Source: Bacteroidales bacterium
GTDB taxonomy: Bacteria > Bacteroidota > Bacteroidia > Bacteroidales > UBA10428
DNA: 64,000 nt
Direction of reading: 5' to 3'
NCBI GenBank assembly: GCA_016926235.1
Contig: JAFGOZ010000191.1
Span: 16,741-80,740 of the forward strand
Below are positions 8,730-21,000 of this stretch, piece after piece. The notes beneath the pieces were generated by a model. It ran no database searches. It had not been told where the DNA came from and saw nothing but the letters and a program-made list of their open reading frames with translations. A program made the position numbers and the translations under genes. The first letter of the stretch is position 1, and each line of letters opens with the position of its first letter.

Positions 8730-10244
8730 TCACAGGTTAAAGTTGAGTTTTCTAAACGCAAAACCCAGGTTATTTATTATATCGCTGGCAATAAGAGATT
8801 CAGGACTTTTAACCGCAGCAGCTATATCACCAGCCAAACCATGAATATAGACACCTATCAGACAAGCATGCAATGGCAAATATTTTTGAGCTAAAAGTGA
8901 CAAAAGGATACCAGTCAACACATCGCCGCTTCCAGCAGTAGCCATTCCTGAATTTCCTGTTGTGTTAAAGTACACTTCTCCATCAGGGGTAACAACAGAG
9001 GTATTTGCTCCTTTCAAAACAACAAATACCTTATATTTCTTAGAAAATTCAATTTGTTTCAAATGCCTCTCATATCCATTTTTTGAATTTCCTGCAAGCC
9101 GGTCAAATTCACCCGGATGTGGGGTAAGGATCGTATTTTTGGGTAAAAGCTTCAACCAATCACTATTTCGGGCCATTATGTTCAAGGCATCTGCGTCTAT
9201 AACCAGGGGCTGTGCAACATTTTCTATAAGATTTTTTATCATCTCCTGTGTAAAAGGGTTTGTTCCTATACCAGGACCAACACCCATTGCCGTAATGTTT
9301 TCAACAACAGGTATTGTTGTAACAACTTCCTGTGCCGGATCAATAGTTACCATGGTTTCAGGAACAGCCGTTTGTAATATACCATAACCACATTGAGGAG
9401 TATGGGTTGTTTGAAGACCAACGCCAGCAGCCAGACTTGCTCTGCTGGCTAATACTGCTGCCCCCATTTTGCCATAACTTCCGGAGATTAAAAGGGCATG
9501 TCCAAAAATCCCTTTGTGGGCAAATTTTGTCCGTTTTTTCAATAATGCCCTTATTTCATCTTCCTCAATATAATGATATTTCGATTTCTGATTGCTAATA
9601 AAATCTTTATCCAGCCCAATATCAAGCACGTGCCATTCACCAGTATATTTTTCATTTTCAGCAAATAAAAAAGCTAATTTGGGTTGCTGAAATGTTAACG
9701 TATGGTTAGCCCTTATGATTACCTCACTGTTTTTTACATTATTCTCACTAAATAAACCGGAAGGGATATCTATAGATATTACCTTTGCTCCGGACTTATT
9801 TATCAATTTAACAACATCTGCAGCCAGTCCGTCGAGAGGTCTGCTTAAGCCGCTGCCAAAAAGAGCATCAATGATCACATCATCGTCTTCAAGATCAGGT
9901 AAATCATTTGATGAATGAATCGCATATTGTTCAACCCTGTTTATTTCCTGAAGTCGTTCTAAATTAATCAAAGAATCTTGAGAAAGCTTGTCTGATATTT
10001 TAACCTGATACAGGACAACCCTGGCTTTAGCCCTTGCCAGCTGACGTGCAATCGCTAATCCATCTCCCCCGTTATTTCCCGGCCCGAAAAATATTTTAAA
10101 CGTGTTTCTCTTTCCTATGTTCTCAAGCAGCCAATCAGTGCATTTCCTGGCAGCCCGCTCCATCAGGTCAATAGAAGCAACAGGCTCATTCGCAATGGTA
10201 TATGCATCAGCTTCGCGAATTTGAGATGAAGTTAAAATCTTCAT
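8730..10244 (-). CDS. nnr: Bifunctional NAD(P)HX epimerase / ADP-dependent NAD(P)HX dehydratase
   Basis: A 504-aa fusion that repairs damaged (hydrated) NADH and NADPH: the N-terminal YjeF_N epimerase interconverts R and S forms and the C-terminal ribokinase-like dehydratase restores the cofactor using ADP. Visible in the first 220 residues: EADAYTIANEP, FGPGNNGGDGLAIAR and DALFGSGLSRPLDG. In the C-terminal half: HKGIFGHALLISGSYGKMGA, the acceptor/ATP-site GVGPGIGT, LTPHPGEFDRL and TAGSGDVLTGIL near the end. Length fits the E. coli Nnr fusion. The gene is divergent from the peptide transporter and precedes the DUF4831 lipoprotein. Confidence 0.95.
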   Translation of the reverse strand: MKILTSSQIREADAYTIANEPVASIDLMERAARKCTDWLLENIGKRNTFKIFFGPGNNGGDGLAIARQLARAKARVVLYQVKISDKLSQDSLINLERLQEINRVEQYAIHSSNDLPDLEDDDVIIDALFGSGLSRPLDGLAADVVKLINKSGAKVISIDIPSGLFSENNVKNSEVIIRANHTLTFQQPKLAFLFAENEKYTGEWHVLDIGLDKDFISNQKSKYHYIEEDEIRALLKKRTKFAHKGIFGHALLISGSYGKMGAAVLASRASLAAGVGLQTTHTPQCGYGILQTAVPETMVTIDPAQEVVTTIPVVENITAMGVGPGIGTNPFTQEMIKNLIENVAQPLVIDADALNIMARNSDWLKLLPKNTILTPHPGEFDRLAGNSKNGYERHLKQIEFSKKYKVFVVLKGANTSVVTPDGEVYFNTTGNSGMATAGSGDVLTGILLSLLAQKYLPLHACLIGVYIHGLAGDIAAAVKSPESLIASDIINNLGFAFRKLNFNL

Positions 10245-10280
10245 TGCTAATTAATTAAATTATAAACGTGAACGAAGTTA

Positions 10281-10288
10281 CAAATTTA
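10281..10288 (-). promoter_or_regulatory. Putative -7 box for nnr
   Basis: On the minus strand this reads TAAATTTG, a full match to the Bacteroidota sigma-ABfr -7 consensus TAnnTTTG, 36 bases upstream of the nnr start. No convincing -33 TTTG at the usual distance was found. Confidence 0.45.
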
Positions 10289-10334
10289 AGTCTAAGCAAA
10301 CACATTTAAAAACAGTAGATACAAAAATCTTAGT

Positions 10335-10342
10335 TATATTTG
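10335..10342 (+). promoter_or_regulatory. Putative -7 box for the peptide transporter operon
   Basis: TATATTTG matches the Bacteroidota -7 consensus TAnnTTTG and lies 25 bases before the ATG of the POT transporter, giving a plausible short leader. It is back to back with the minus-strand box at 10281-10288. Confidence 0.5.
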
Positions 10343-10367
10343 TTATATTGCAAAAAAAACTGAAAAT

Positions 10368-12233
10368 ATGGCACAAAGAGAAAAGCACCCGAAAGGCCTG
10401 ATGATCTTATTTTTCACTGAGATGTGGGAACGATTTGGATTTTATTTGATGTTAGGAATTTTCACCCTATATATGGTGGCCGATAGCAGTGAAGCATTTC
10501 CAGGCTTAGGATTTAATGAAGCCAAAGCAGCTGATATTTATGGGACCTATTTAGCTTTGGTCTATCTTACACCTTTTTTTGGTGGATTCCTTGCTGACCG
10601 GTACTTAGGATACAGAAAATCAATATATATCGGCGGATCCTTAATGGCTTTAGGGTATTTAGGATTAGCCATTCCTAATTCCATGCCTTTCTTTTTCATG
10701 TCACTCCTCCTTATTATTCTTGGAAATGGAATGTTTAAACCTAATATCTCAGTTCTGGTAGGAAAATTATACGAAAAAGATGAATATAAACATCTAAAAG
10801 ATTCAGGTTTTAATATCTTCTATATGGGTATTAATATAGGTGCATTTATATGCAATTTTGTTGCTGCTTACTTAAGACTAACTTACGGATGGGGCTTTGC
10901 ATTTGCCGCTGCAGGTATAGGCATGATACTAGGAATTATCTGGTTTGCGCTAGGCAATAAGAATGTTCCGTACTTAAAAGAAGTTGATGTAATTGATAAA
11001 AAAGATGACAATAATTTCTCATTGAAGGATATTTTAATAAAATTATTTGTACCTGCCTTTATTTTAGCAACATTATTCTGGATTATTCCGGGTAATATTT
11101 TTGGTGCCGACTCTACAGACGCTTTTCTGGGCTTTTCAATTGTTGTTGTAATCTTTTATGTGAATATTTATCGAAAAGCTGAAAAGCATGAAAAAACACC
11201 TATTGCAGCATTATTATCAGTATTTGCCTTGGTAATAGTTTTTTGGGCTGTATTTCATCAAAACGGTTCTGCCTTAACATATTGGGCTAAGTATAATACA
11301 AAAAGAGAGCTTAATACAGAAATTTCTCAAAAGGTTCTTTCTTCCTTAAAAATGATAGAACATGCATCCACTGCTCCCAGGATTTCTCCAAAAACTGGAT
11401 TACATGGAGAATTTGAAGGTTATCATGTAGGCGAAAACTACTATTTTGCGAATTATGATAAAAAGGTTCCTGTAGGGAATCTTGAAGTTAAAGATAACAC
11501 AATACAAATTCCCGATGATATTTCACAATCCTATACTAAAGAATTCATAAATAATGAAGAGCAATCCATATTAAATGACTCGGTTAAACTAGCAAGCTGG
11601 TATGCTGCCAAAAAGGAATGGCTTTCACAAATCAACATAGAAAACGAGAAGGATATTGATTGGAAGAATATTCCTGATGAAACTAAAAAGCAATGGGGAT
11701 TTATAAAACTTTGGCCAACCGAACTACAAATGTCCATTAACCCTGGTTATATTGTGATTGTTACACCCTTAATTGTAGGTTTCTTTGCATTCTTAAGAAG
11801 AAGAAAAAAAGAACCTACTACTCCACAAAAAATTGGTTATGGACTATTAATTACAGCTTTGTCGATGCTGGTTATGGTGGTTGCCGCAATTCTTTCAAAA
11901 AGTGGTGTTATTAAAGCATCTGTCGGCTGGCTTTTTGGTGTCTACGGAGTCATCACAGTCGGAGAGCTATTTCTTAGTCCAATGGGACTTTCTTTTGTTT
12001 CAAAATTAAGTCCGAAGAGGATCGCAGCTCTCATGATGGGTGGATGGTTCCTTTCAACTGCAATAGGCAATAAGCTATCAGGTGTATTATCAGGTTTATG
12101 GAACGTATTCGAACGAAAAGAATTTTTCTTCTTAACCAACACTGCTTTTGCAATGATTTCGGTCATTTTAATCTTTATTATGATGCCATGGCTCAAACGA
12201 GTGGTAAAGGATCATTTAGGAGAAGGAAAATAA
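10368..12233 (+). CDS. POT-family proton-dependent oligopeptide transporter
   Basis: A 621-aa inner-membrane protein of the MFS/POT (PTR2) family, which imports di- and tripeptides with protons. The start HPKGLMILFFTEMWERFGFY contains the family E-x-x-E-R-F/Y proton-coupling motif on TM1 (EMWERFGFY). TM2 region carries LTPFFGGFLADRYLGYRKS, the POT signature, and FNIFYMGINIGAF is the second signature. A hydrophilic insert of about 140 residues (about 315-455) separates late helices; such inserts are common in Bacteroidota POT proteins. The last helices contain VGELFLSPMGLSFVSKLSP. Nine bases separate it from the next gene, suggesting co-transcription with the TPR-phosphatase. Confidence 0.92.
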   Translation: MAQREKHPKGLMILFFTEMWERFGFYLMLGIFTLYMVADSSEAFPGLGFNEAKAADIYGTYLALVYLTPFFGGFLADRYLGYRKSIYIGGSLMALGYLGLAIPNSMPFFFMSLLLIILGNGMFKPNISVLVGKLYEKDEYKHLKDSGFNIFYMGINIGAFICNFVAAYLRLTYGWGFAFAAAGIGMILGIIWFALGNKNVPYLKEVDVIDKKDDNNFSLKDILIKLFVPAFILATLFWIIPGNIFGADSTDAFLGFSIVVVIFYVNIYRKAEKHEKTPIAALLSVFALVIVFWAVFHQNGSALTYWAKYNTKRELNTEISQKVLSSLKMIEHASTAPRISPKTGLHGEFEGYHVGENYYFANYDKKVPVGNLEVKDNTIQIPDDISQSYTKEFINNEEQSILNDSVKLASWYAAKKEWLSQINIENEKDIDWKNIPDETKKQWGFIKLWPTELQMSINPGYIVIVTPLIVGFFAFLRRRKKEPTTPQKIGYGLLITALSMLVMVVAAILSKSGVIKASVGWLFGVYGVITVGELFLSPMGLSFVSKLSPKRIAALMMGGWFLSTAIGNKLSGVLSGLWNVFERKEFFFLTNTAFAMISVILIFIMMPWLKRVVKDHLGEGK

Positions 12234-12242
12234 ATATTTAGC

Positions 12243-14750
12243 ATGTCCAAAACTAAAACTAAATATCAGATTAAATATATTATCCTGACAGGATTGCTAT
12301 TTATATTGACATCAATCACCGTAGTATCACAAAAAGAAAAACACATCCTTGACAGCCTGAAAAATGAATTAAGGAAAGCAAACTATGAAAAGAAAATAAA
12401 AATATACGTTCAAATTGGATCCCTATATTCAAATACAGAAGATATTGAAAGTCTCTATGAGGCCAAAAACTATCTCCAAAAAGCTTTATCATTGGCACAA
12501 GAGAATAAGAATACCGAATTGGAAATTAAAGTACTCTTCCAATTTAGCAAGTCTTATTATAACTTGGGGAATACCGATGAAAGTATTGAATACAGTGATA
12601 AAGCCCTAGCATTAGCTGATGAAACAAAAAATGAAAAAGAGAAAGGACCTATATACCGTAATCTAAGTAGCATCCTGTTTTTTGAGGAAAAATATGATAC
12701 CGCTACTATCCTTGCATATAAAGCCATAGATATTGCAAAGAAGTATAAGGACGATGAAAACTTACTGGCCGCCTATGAACAGCTATCTTCATGCTACTTA
12801 TTTGCAGAAAAATATCTGCAGGCAAGGGATGCTTTGACAAAATATTTAGAACTTGCCCAAAAGCTGGATAATAAAAAACATATTGCTACAGCTTATGAAC
12901 AATTAGGCATGACTTACTATTCAACTGGCGATTATGAAGAATGTTTAAAGTACTGGGAAAAAAATCTTGAAATACGAAAAGAGATCGGAGATAAAGAAAA
13001 TGCTGCCCTGGCAATTAATAATATTGGTGTTATCTATAAAAACTGGGGTAACTATCGACAGGCTATCGAAAATTTCCAGGAAGCACTTAAAATCCAGGAA
13101 GAAATAAAAGACACCCTTAACATTGCCAGAGCATTAACGAATATTGGAAATATATATTACTATTTTGGGCTGGATATGGACCAGGCGCTACTCTATTATA
13201 AAAAAGGACTAAAGTTTTTTGAAACAACAGACAATAAACCCCAGATATCTTTTATCAATTTAAATATCGGGCTCATTTATACCGATAAGCAATCGTATGA
13301 CACGGCATTGATATTTTATAATCAAAGTTTAGATGTAGCTAAAAGTGTAAATAACCAGAGCGGTATTGCTATGGCTCTTGACAATATAGGAACTATATAC
13401 AGCCTGCAAAAAGATTATAAAAAAGCTGAGGAAAATATAAATCAGGCACTTAAGATTTATGAAGAAATAGGAGACGTTAAAGCATTAAGCCTCGGGTTGG
13501 CTAATCTTGCAGAAATAAAATATAATTTGGGAAATTTCAATGAAGCCATCTTATATTATAACAGAAGTATTAAAATTGCCAGGGAATTAAATCTAAAAAA
13601 GGAAGTTTACGACAATTACAAAGAGCTATATAAAGTATATGCCGCAAAAGGCAACTATAAAAAAGCACTGGAATATTTTGAAAATTATTCAGCTTTAAAA
13701 GATTCTGTTTTAAATGAGGATTATCTAAACCAGATTAATGAACTTCAAACCAAGTATGAGACAGAAAAGAAAGAAGCACAGATTGAACTACAGAATACTG
13801 AAATAGCCCGTCAAAATGAAGTAAACAAAAGACAAAAACTAGTTATAATAGTAGGTTTTATAGGTGTTATTATCATTCTGGGCTTCCTTGTGCTTGTATT
13901 CCGCCAAAACAATTTAATCAAAAAAGTTAATAGATTATTAGCAGATCAAAATATTGAGATTAAGAAACAAAGAGACCAGATATTTCAACAAAAACAAGAA
14001 ATTACCGACAGTATTCACTATGCAAGCCGGATACAAAACGCCATCTTACCACCTTCGGAATATATAGCGAAGTACCTGCCCCAACATTTTATCTTATTTA
14101 AACCCAGAGATATCGTAAGTGGTGACTTTTACTGGATGAGCCAACAGGGTGACAATACATACATTACTGCAGTAGACTGCACAGGACACGGTGTGCCGGG
14201 GGCATTTATGAGTATGCTGGGGACAGCATTCCTCAATGAAATAATAAGTAAAAATGGCAAACTCAATGCAAACGAGGTTTTAAACGAGTTACGCAACCAT
14301 GTAGTTAAAGCCTTGCATCAAAGAGGTGCCGAGAATGAAGCCAAAGACGGTATGGATATGGCTTTGTGTGTTATAAACCATAAAACCATGAAAATGCAGT
14401 ATGCCGGGGCTTTTAATCCATTGTATTTTATCAGGAATAACGAGCTTATTGAATATAAACCAACTAAAATGCCTATTGGTATATATACCAGAAAAGAAGA
14501 AAATTTCGCCTGTGAAACTATTGACCTGCAACCGGATGATACATTCTATATCTTTTCAGATGGTTACGTTGACCAGTTTGGTGGCGAAAAGCGTAAAAAA
14601 TTCATGAGTAAAAACTTAAAAGAACTCATTTTGCAAATTCAGGAAAATGAAATGCCACAACAAGGTGAAATACTTAACCAGACTATTGAAGAATGGATGA
14701 AAGAAACAGATCAGGTAGATGATATACTTGTCATTGGTATCAGGATTTAG
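12243..14750 (+). CDS. TPR-repeat sensor with C-terminal SpoIIE/PP2C-type phosphatase
   Basis: An 835-aa signalling protein. Residues 1-30 hold a signal/anchor segment. About ten tetratricopeptide repeats fill about 35-500 (e.g. IGVIYKNWGNYRQAIENF, LANLAEIKYNLGNFNEAI), followed by a coiled coil, one TM helix at about 535-558 (VIIVGFIGVIIILGFLVLVF), a short coiled linker, and a PP2C-like SpoIIE phosphatase (about 595-835). Metal-binding residues are all present: VSGDFYWM, AVDCTGHGVPGAF, DGMDMALC, FSDGYVDQFGG and QVDDILVIG. It probably dephosphorylates an anti-sigma-antagonist or similar partner in response to a periplasmic signal sensed by the TPRs; no such partner is encoded nearby. Architecture parallels the TPR histidine kinase at 49880. 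Confidence 0.9.
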   Translation: MSKTKTKYQIKYIILTGLLFILTSITVVSQKEKHILDSLKNELRKANYEKKIKIYVQIGSLYSNTEDIESLYEAKNYLQKALSLAQENKNTELEIKVLFQFSKSYYNLGNTDESIEYSDKALALADETKNEKEKGPIYRNLSSILFFEEKYDTATILAYKAIDIAKKYKDDENLLAAYEQLSSCYLFAEKYLQARDALTKYLELAQKLDNKKHIATAYEQLGMTYYSTGDYEECLKYWEKNLEIRKEIGDKENAALAINNIGVIYKNWGNYRQAIENFQEALKIQEEIKDTLNIARALTNIGNIYYYFGLDMDQALLYYKKGLKFFETTDNKPQISFINLNIGLIYTDKQSYDTALIFYNQSLDVAKSVNNQSGIAMALDNIGTIYSLQKDYKKAEENINQALKIYEEIGDVKALSLGLANLAEIKYNLGNFNEAILYYNRSIKIARELNLKKEVYDNYKELYKVYAAKGNYKKALEYFENYSALKDSVLNEDYLNQINELQTKYETEKKEAQIELQNTEIARQNEVNKRQKLVIIVGFIGVIIILGFLVLVFRQNNLIKKVNRLLADQNIEIKKQRDQIFQQKQEITDSIHYASRIQNAILPPSEYIAKYLPQHFILFKPRDIVSGDFYWMSQQGDNTYITAVDCTGHGVPGAFMSMLGTAFLNEIISKNGKLNANEVLNELRNHVVKALHQRGAENEAKDGMDMALCVINHKTMKMQYAGAFNPLYFIRNNELIEYKPTKMPIGIYTRKEENFACETIDLQPDDTFYIFSDGYVDQFGGEKRKKFMSKNLKELILQIQENEMPQQGEILNQTIEEWMKETDQVDDILVIGIRI

Positions 14751-15038
14751 TAAAATATTGAAAGATATCCGTTTTAGGTTAATTTAAATTCCAATCATAC
14801 TTCTCTATTCGTCATAAAAGTCTGCCCTTTTATCAAAATATTAAAGCTTTTATTGCATTTTCCCGTATAAAAAACTGATATGTATCACTTCAAACATATG
14901 ATGAATATCACCTTCCATGTATTGACCAAATTTTTCATTATTAGTATCTTAATTATTCTTTTCACTGCCTCCGGCTAAACTATAGAATGATTATTTAATA
15001 AGTATATAAAAAGAAATAATAATATAAAAACCTGACGA
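14751..15038. other. Intergenic region, 288 bases
   Basis: Very AT-rich. A weak hairpin (ATAAAAG 14814-14820 with CTTTTAT 14827-14833) lacks a T-tract. No clear -7 box, RNA gene or repeat was found. It should hold the promoter of the first giant PKD gene. Confidence 0.4.
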
Positions 15039-18000
15039 ATGAAAAAGATATTTTACGCTTCCAGCCTTTTAGTAATATTTTTTTTACTTGGCACAACAAA
15101 AGCAAGCACTCAAATCACTCCTGTGAATATCTCTGTTTACAATGAAGGGAATGGTTGTAGTGGAGACACCTTTTATTTCAATCAGGATCAATATGTTCCT
15201 GATGTTGATGAATGGAACTGGTTTATAAATGGTGATATGCTATCCGTTGACTCCCTGTTTAAGATACCCCTTGTATCAGGGAACTATCGTATTGAGCTTT
15301 GGGGACTAAATAATTCAAGTCCAGTGCTTCAGGGAGTATTTGAAAACCTTGAAGTCGGTGGAAGTCCCGGCAAATTCTTTCCTGAAAATCTTGCAGAATT
15401 TTGTCCCGGAGAAAATATACAATTCAATATTAATGCACAATATATCTCATATGTATATTGGGACTTCGGAGACGGAACCTTTTCCTACGATACATATACT
15501 CAACATACGTATTCCTCTAACGATACATTTACTGTAAATCTTGAAATTCAATTCTCTAATGGGTGTCCATCTGATATGATCTCCCAAACAATTATTGTGA
15601 GAGAAAATGCTATCCCCACCTTTGAAATTCAAGCTCCACACGAAGCATGTATTGATGATTTAATCAGGTTTAACATCAATGGAAATCCGTCAACTGTATT
15701 CTGGGATTTTGGAGATATGCAATCCTCAGCAAATTATAGCCCAATTCATAGCTATAATACTACTGACACATTCATGGTAATTCTTGAAGGACACAGCATG
15801 TGTGGAGGAACAAATTTTGACACAGCTTATATCACTATTCGCGATGACCTGAATGCAAATCCCAGTTTTAACTATTGGACAAACAACGGAACTTCTTCCT
15901 GTCCCGGGCAGACAGTAAAATTTTACCCACAAGGCCCGGGCGTGGAATACAACTGGGACTTTGGTGATGGCGGAGGCAGTACCCTTATTGAGCCTGCTTA
16001 CAGATATCCGGAATCCGGATTATTCCCTGCAACACTTACAGTAAAAAACGGTTGCGGTGATGTAAAGACATCATATGAGGTTTTTGTTGATATATATAAA
16101 AACGGAGGGTATGTAACACCACAGATCGAATTTGGAAATAACAATGATTATATGATTGATTATGATACGATTTTCATATGCCCTGGTGAAAATGTAAATT
16201 TCCGGTTTCCTATTGAAAACTATATGGGAACTGATTTTGACGGATACTTATATAAATGGTATTTTACAGGACCCGAATCCAGTGATACCATATTTACCCG
16301 TGATGCATCTTTCAACATAAGTGCTCCCGGCATGTATGAAATAAACCTTGATATGAAATCGCCATGTAATTGGGAATATGATAGTACCATGAATAAAAAA
16401 TATGTAAGAGTAGGTAATGTTCCCATACAAGCAAACCCAAACTTTGCGCCTCGTGAAGTATGTGACGGAGAATATGTATATTTTTGGAACGAAGGCTCTT
16501 CATTATTTGAGCGTGGTTATACAGTAGATATTCTATACGACGATGTTGCTCCTGAAACAGGTATTAACACATACTCTGATCCTGAAAATGAAATAATCCG
16601 TTCACATGTCTACAATGCGACAAATGGATATCTGGTAGAAATGAGGATCATGAATACCTGCGGAGACACAGTACGCTATATCGACAGTGTATATGCCGAC
16701 AATGATATGGCCAGGGAACCTGAATACATGGTAGATAACTCTACGACAGAATGGGAAGATACTGGAGAACCCGAAGACTGGAGTGTTTACGACCCGCTGG
16801 CCCATCACTTTTCAATACCGGTAAATGTTGATTTTCAAACGGTAACAAACAATACATATTACCTCTTTATGTTTTACGGTGGTTTATCCAATTCTGATGG
16901 GCCTCCGGATGGCTATGTTTTTCGCCAGTTAACGCCGGGAGCATATCATAATGATACAGCGGATGTTTATGTGCCGGTGCCCTCTTTTACTGACAGCATA
17001 GGTATTATAGCGGCATGGTATTGTGATACCAGCGACGTGGGAAATGATCCGAATTATACATCAGAAATTTGGAGTGACTATTACGGTGCGTTTGTTAAAA
17101 GTTTTCCAATAAATACTTCGGACAGCACAGACATTGCTGTTGAGTACTGGGGATTTGCTGATTTAAATATGACTTCTTGTGATAATATCAAGCGCATGAA
17201 CGGAACATGGAGAAGTGATTCAGGAGGAACCTATACATTCCTGGATATCTGGCAGGAAGGAGAATTCAATCAGAGGTATAACATCAATACTTCCAAGCAT
17301 CCATACCAGTATGAAAATTTTGTTTCATCCGGCAATTTTGGATATATTTCAAATATAGAGTTTGGTGATGATAATTCGGGTGGCCCCTGTAGTTCAATGT
17401 ATGGGTATTATAATTATGACTTAAGGCCAGGAGGCGATACTTTGATATTTAGTGAAATGTCAGAAAGTTGCGATGCAAGAAGAAATGCTATCAATAATAT
17501 GATTTTTACACGTTTTGAAGAGAATATGCAGTATGCAGCTTGTCCCGGAGATTCTGTAAGTTTAATGGTTGTAGGAGCAAGCAGTGCCACCTGGTATTTT
17601 GGGGATGGGCAATCTGAGGTTGTAAGCATCGGACCAAACATTTCCACAAAACATGTATACAATAATCACGGTGTATACAATGCATTTGCTGTCTTAAGCA
17701 ACAATTGTTCGCGTAGTGGAGACACTGTATTTACTAAAGTAATTGTTGATTCAATGAACTACCCGGCAGGAAGTATCCGGATGCCTTTTATGGAATTCAC
17801 GGGTACCCCTGTTGAATTTGACTTCGAGGAGAACAAGAGGATAGACAACAATACCTATCTGTGGCGGTTTGGTGATGGTTCAATCTCAAGCTTTAAAAAT
17901 CCCGCCTACAGCTATCCAAAACCCGGAAATTACAAGGTGGAACTGGATGTAACAAGCCATTGCGGGATGAAAACTTTCGTTGATAATATACAAATTGAAG

Positions 18001-21000
18001 ATGCCTGTGACCTAATCTCACGTTTTATAATTGAACCAGTAAACGATTCAGTATTTACATTTAAGCAGAATATCCATGGCGATTATATAAGTTTTACATG
18101 GGATATAGATGGATTTATTGACAATAGTCAACAAGATAGTATTGAAAACTACGAACTAACTATGGGCTCTGTAGCAAATATAGGACTTATGGTGTATTCA
18201 GAAACACCTGGCTGTACAGACACTCTATATAAGAGAATTTACGTAGGTCAACTTGCTACTCCGCAAAGTTGCGATATCTATTTCATATATTCCCCCACTG
18301 CCATGCAAAACCAAATATCATTTGAAGCGTTTGTAAACAGCGGGAATGTAATGAACTTTAACTGGAATTACGGGGACGGATACTTCGATTATGGGATGTC
18401 CCAGCCCATCCATATTTTCCCCGCACCCGGCCAGTACTGGGTATGTGTTGAAGGGTTGGATGAATTGGGCAATCCATGCGGTTCATTTTGTGACTGGGTT
18501 GATGTTGGCGGACAATCCCAAAACTGCTTTGCTAGCTTTATGGCATACCCTGATGAGTTAAGCGTGCAGTTCGAAAACCTCTCGACAGGCGATTATACAA
18601 ATGTACTCTGGGACTATGGCAATGGAGTTTTCTCAACAGATTCAAACCCATCACACATATATGTTTACCCGGAAGCAGGTAATTATCAGGTTTGTTTAAT
18701 GATTGAAAACCCCCTGACCGGTTGTTATGACCAGCAATGTTACTATATACTTGTAAATGATGGAAGCCTGGAATGCTATGCTGACTTTGAGGTAGAGGTT
18801 GACACTAATACCCTGATAGCACACTTTTATAGCACTTCCCTGAATGCGCAATACTACTACTGGAACACAGGAGATGGCATAGGTTACTCAGAAGACAGCA
18901 CATTTGACTACCCATACAACTTCCCGGGAGTATACGAGGTCTCTCTTTACATTGAAGACGGGACAGGGTGCTGGGGTTCCATATCAAAACCGGTACAGGT
19001 TGGAAATATGGGGGCAGGTCAATGCTTTGCAGATTTTACCTACTATACTCTGCCAGGAACCAATACTGTTGAATTCTACAATACTTCTTTTCATGGTTCC
19101 GAAATAGTTTCCGGTTTTTATGATTTCGGGGATGGTACATATTCGTATGACGAAGAAAACCCCACACATACTTTCCCGGAAGCCGGTTTATATATTGTAT
19201 GCGGAAATATAACTACTGCTGATGGATGCCAGAGTGGCAACTGTAAGGAAGTATTTGTTGGTGACATGCCCTGTTACACGTATTTTGATTACATTCCCGA
19301 TCCCTCTACCGGCTCTGTAAGATTTATCCCTGATTCAACAGGAGCCGATGAGTATTATTGGGACTTTGATGATGGCACTGGTGACAATATAATGGAACCC
19401 GTGCATCATTATATTGAACCTGGATATTACATTGTATGCCTGTCGACTTATGATATCGAAACCAACTGCTGGTCAGATATGTGTCGTGAAATTGAAGTTC
19501 AGACCGAAGGCCAAACCATATGTAATGTAAACTTCAGCATGAGTATCGATAGTATTACACGTACTTTACATGTATCTGGAAATTCGGCAACACCATTTAC
19601 AGAGTGGTACTGGGATTTTGGTGACGGTGGTTTTGAAATAGCAAAAGACACATCCCATACTTACTCAGCTGATGGAGTATATCCTGTTTGCATTTTTGCT
19701 TACGATAATGTTAGCAGCTGCTATGCTGAAAAATGCAAAGTTGTCATTATGAATTCTACTACAGCCGGTGCACAGCTTACAGCAGACTTCTCGGCAGTTC
19801 CAATACCCGGTACACAAAAGGTAAAATTCAAAAATAAGTCGCTTGGAAACGTGGATGAACGCTATTGGACCTTTGGAGATGGGTACTATAATGATTTAAA
19901 AGATACGATTACCCATACTTATCCTTATATGGGATTATGGAATACATGCCTGCTGGTATTTAACAATACTACTTTTAATTCAAATCAGAAATGCAAGCAG
20001 GTTTTTGTGGGCGATGCCACACAATGCAGTTTGAATGCAGACTTTAGTAAGATTATTTTACCCGACAGCCTGAAAGTAACCTTTAAGGACAAAACTACCG
20101 GTGGTGCATTCAAATGGTTCTGGAACTTTGGAGACGGCGCTACCTCTGCAAAAAGAAACCCTGTTCACTATTACATTGATCCCGGATATTATCTTGTGAC
20201 TATGTCTGTACAGGATACAACAGGTCTATGCATTGACCATATGGCAAGTTTCATCCAGGTTGGAACAGCTAATTGCCGTTCAAACTTCGACTTCGTGGTT
20301 AACTCTGCTACAAACACAGTGAAATTTAACAACAAATCAACAGGTACCATAGATGACTATTACTGGTACTTTGATGATGGCACATTCTCAACAGACACCA
20401 GCCCATCCCATACGTTTAACCCGGGAATGTATAATGTTTCACTGACGGCTTCAAGCAATTCCGGATGTGCAGATTTCAATTTTAAAGAGGTACAGGTTGG
20501 ACAGATTCCTTGCGATGCAGGATTTACCGTTTATGTAGACGAATCAAACAATGCCTTCTTTAATAACAATGTACTTGGAGGTACAAATCAGTTACTTTGG
20601 GTATTTGGTGATGGAAAGACATCAGAAGCTAATGATCCAATGCATAAATACAACTATCCGGGAATATATATCGTAGGATTGTATGCTTATACAGGAAGTT
20701 GTATGGACTACTATGAAGAAACTATTATAGTCGGCCAGCGCGGAGACGATATGCAGGCAAGCTTTATACATACAGTGGATGAAAATACCCGTACAGTGCA
20801 ATTCTTCAACAAATCTGTAGGGGTTGACCAAAACACCAGCTATATATGGGATTTCGGCGACAGCACATTTGCGTTTACAGCGAATACAAACAAAACCTAC
20901 AGTGAAGGAGGATACTACTTTGTTTGTCTCACTATAATTGGAGATGCCGGCATGCAAAATACTACATGCAAGATGATACGGGTTGCTCCTCCGGATAATA

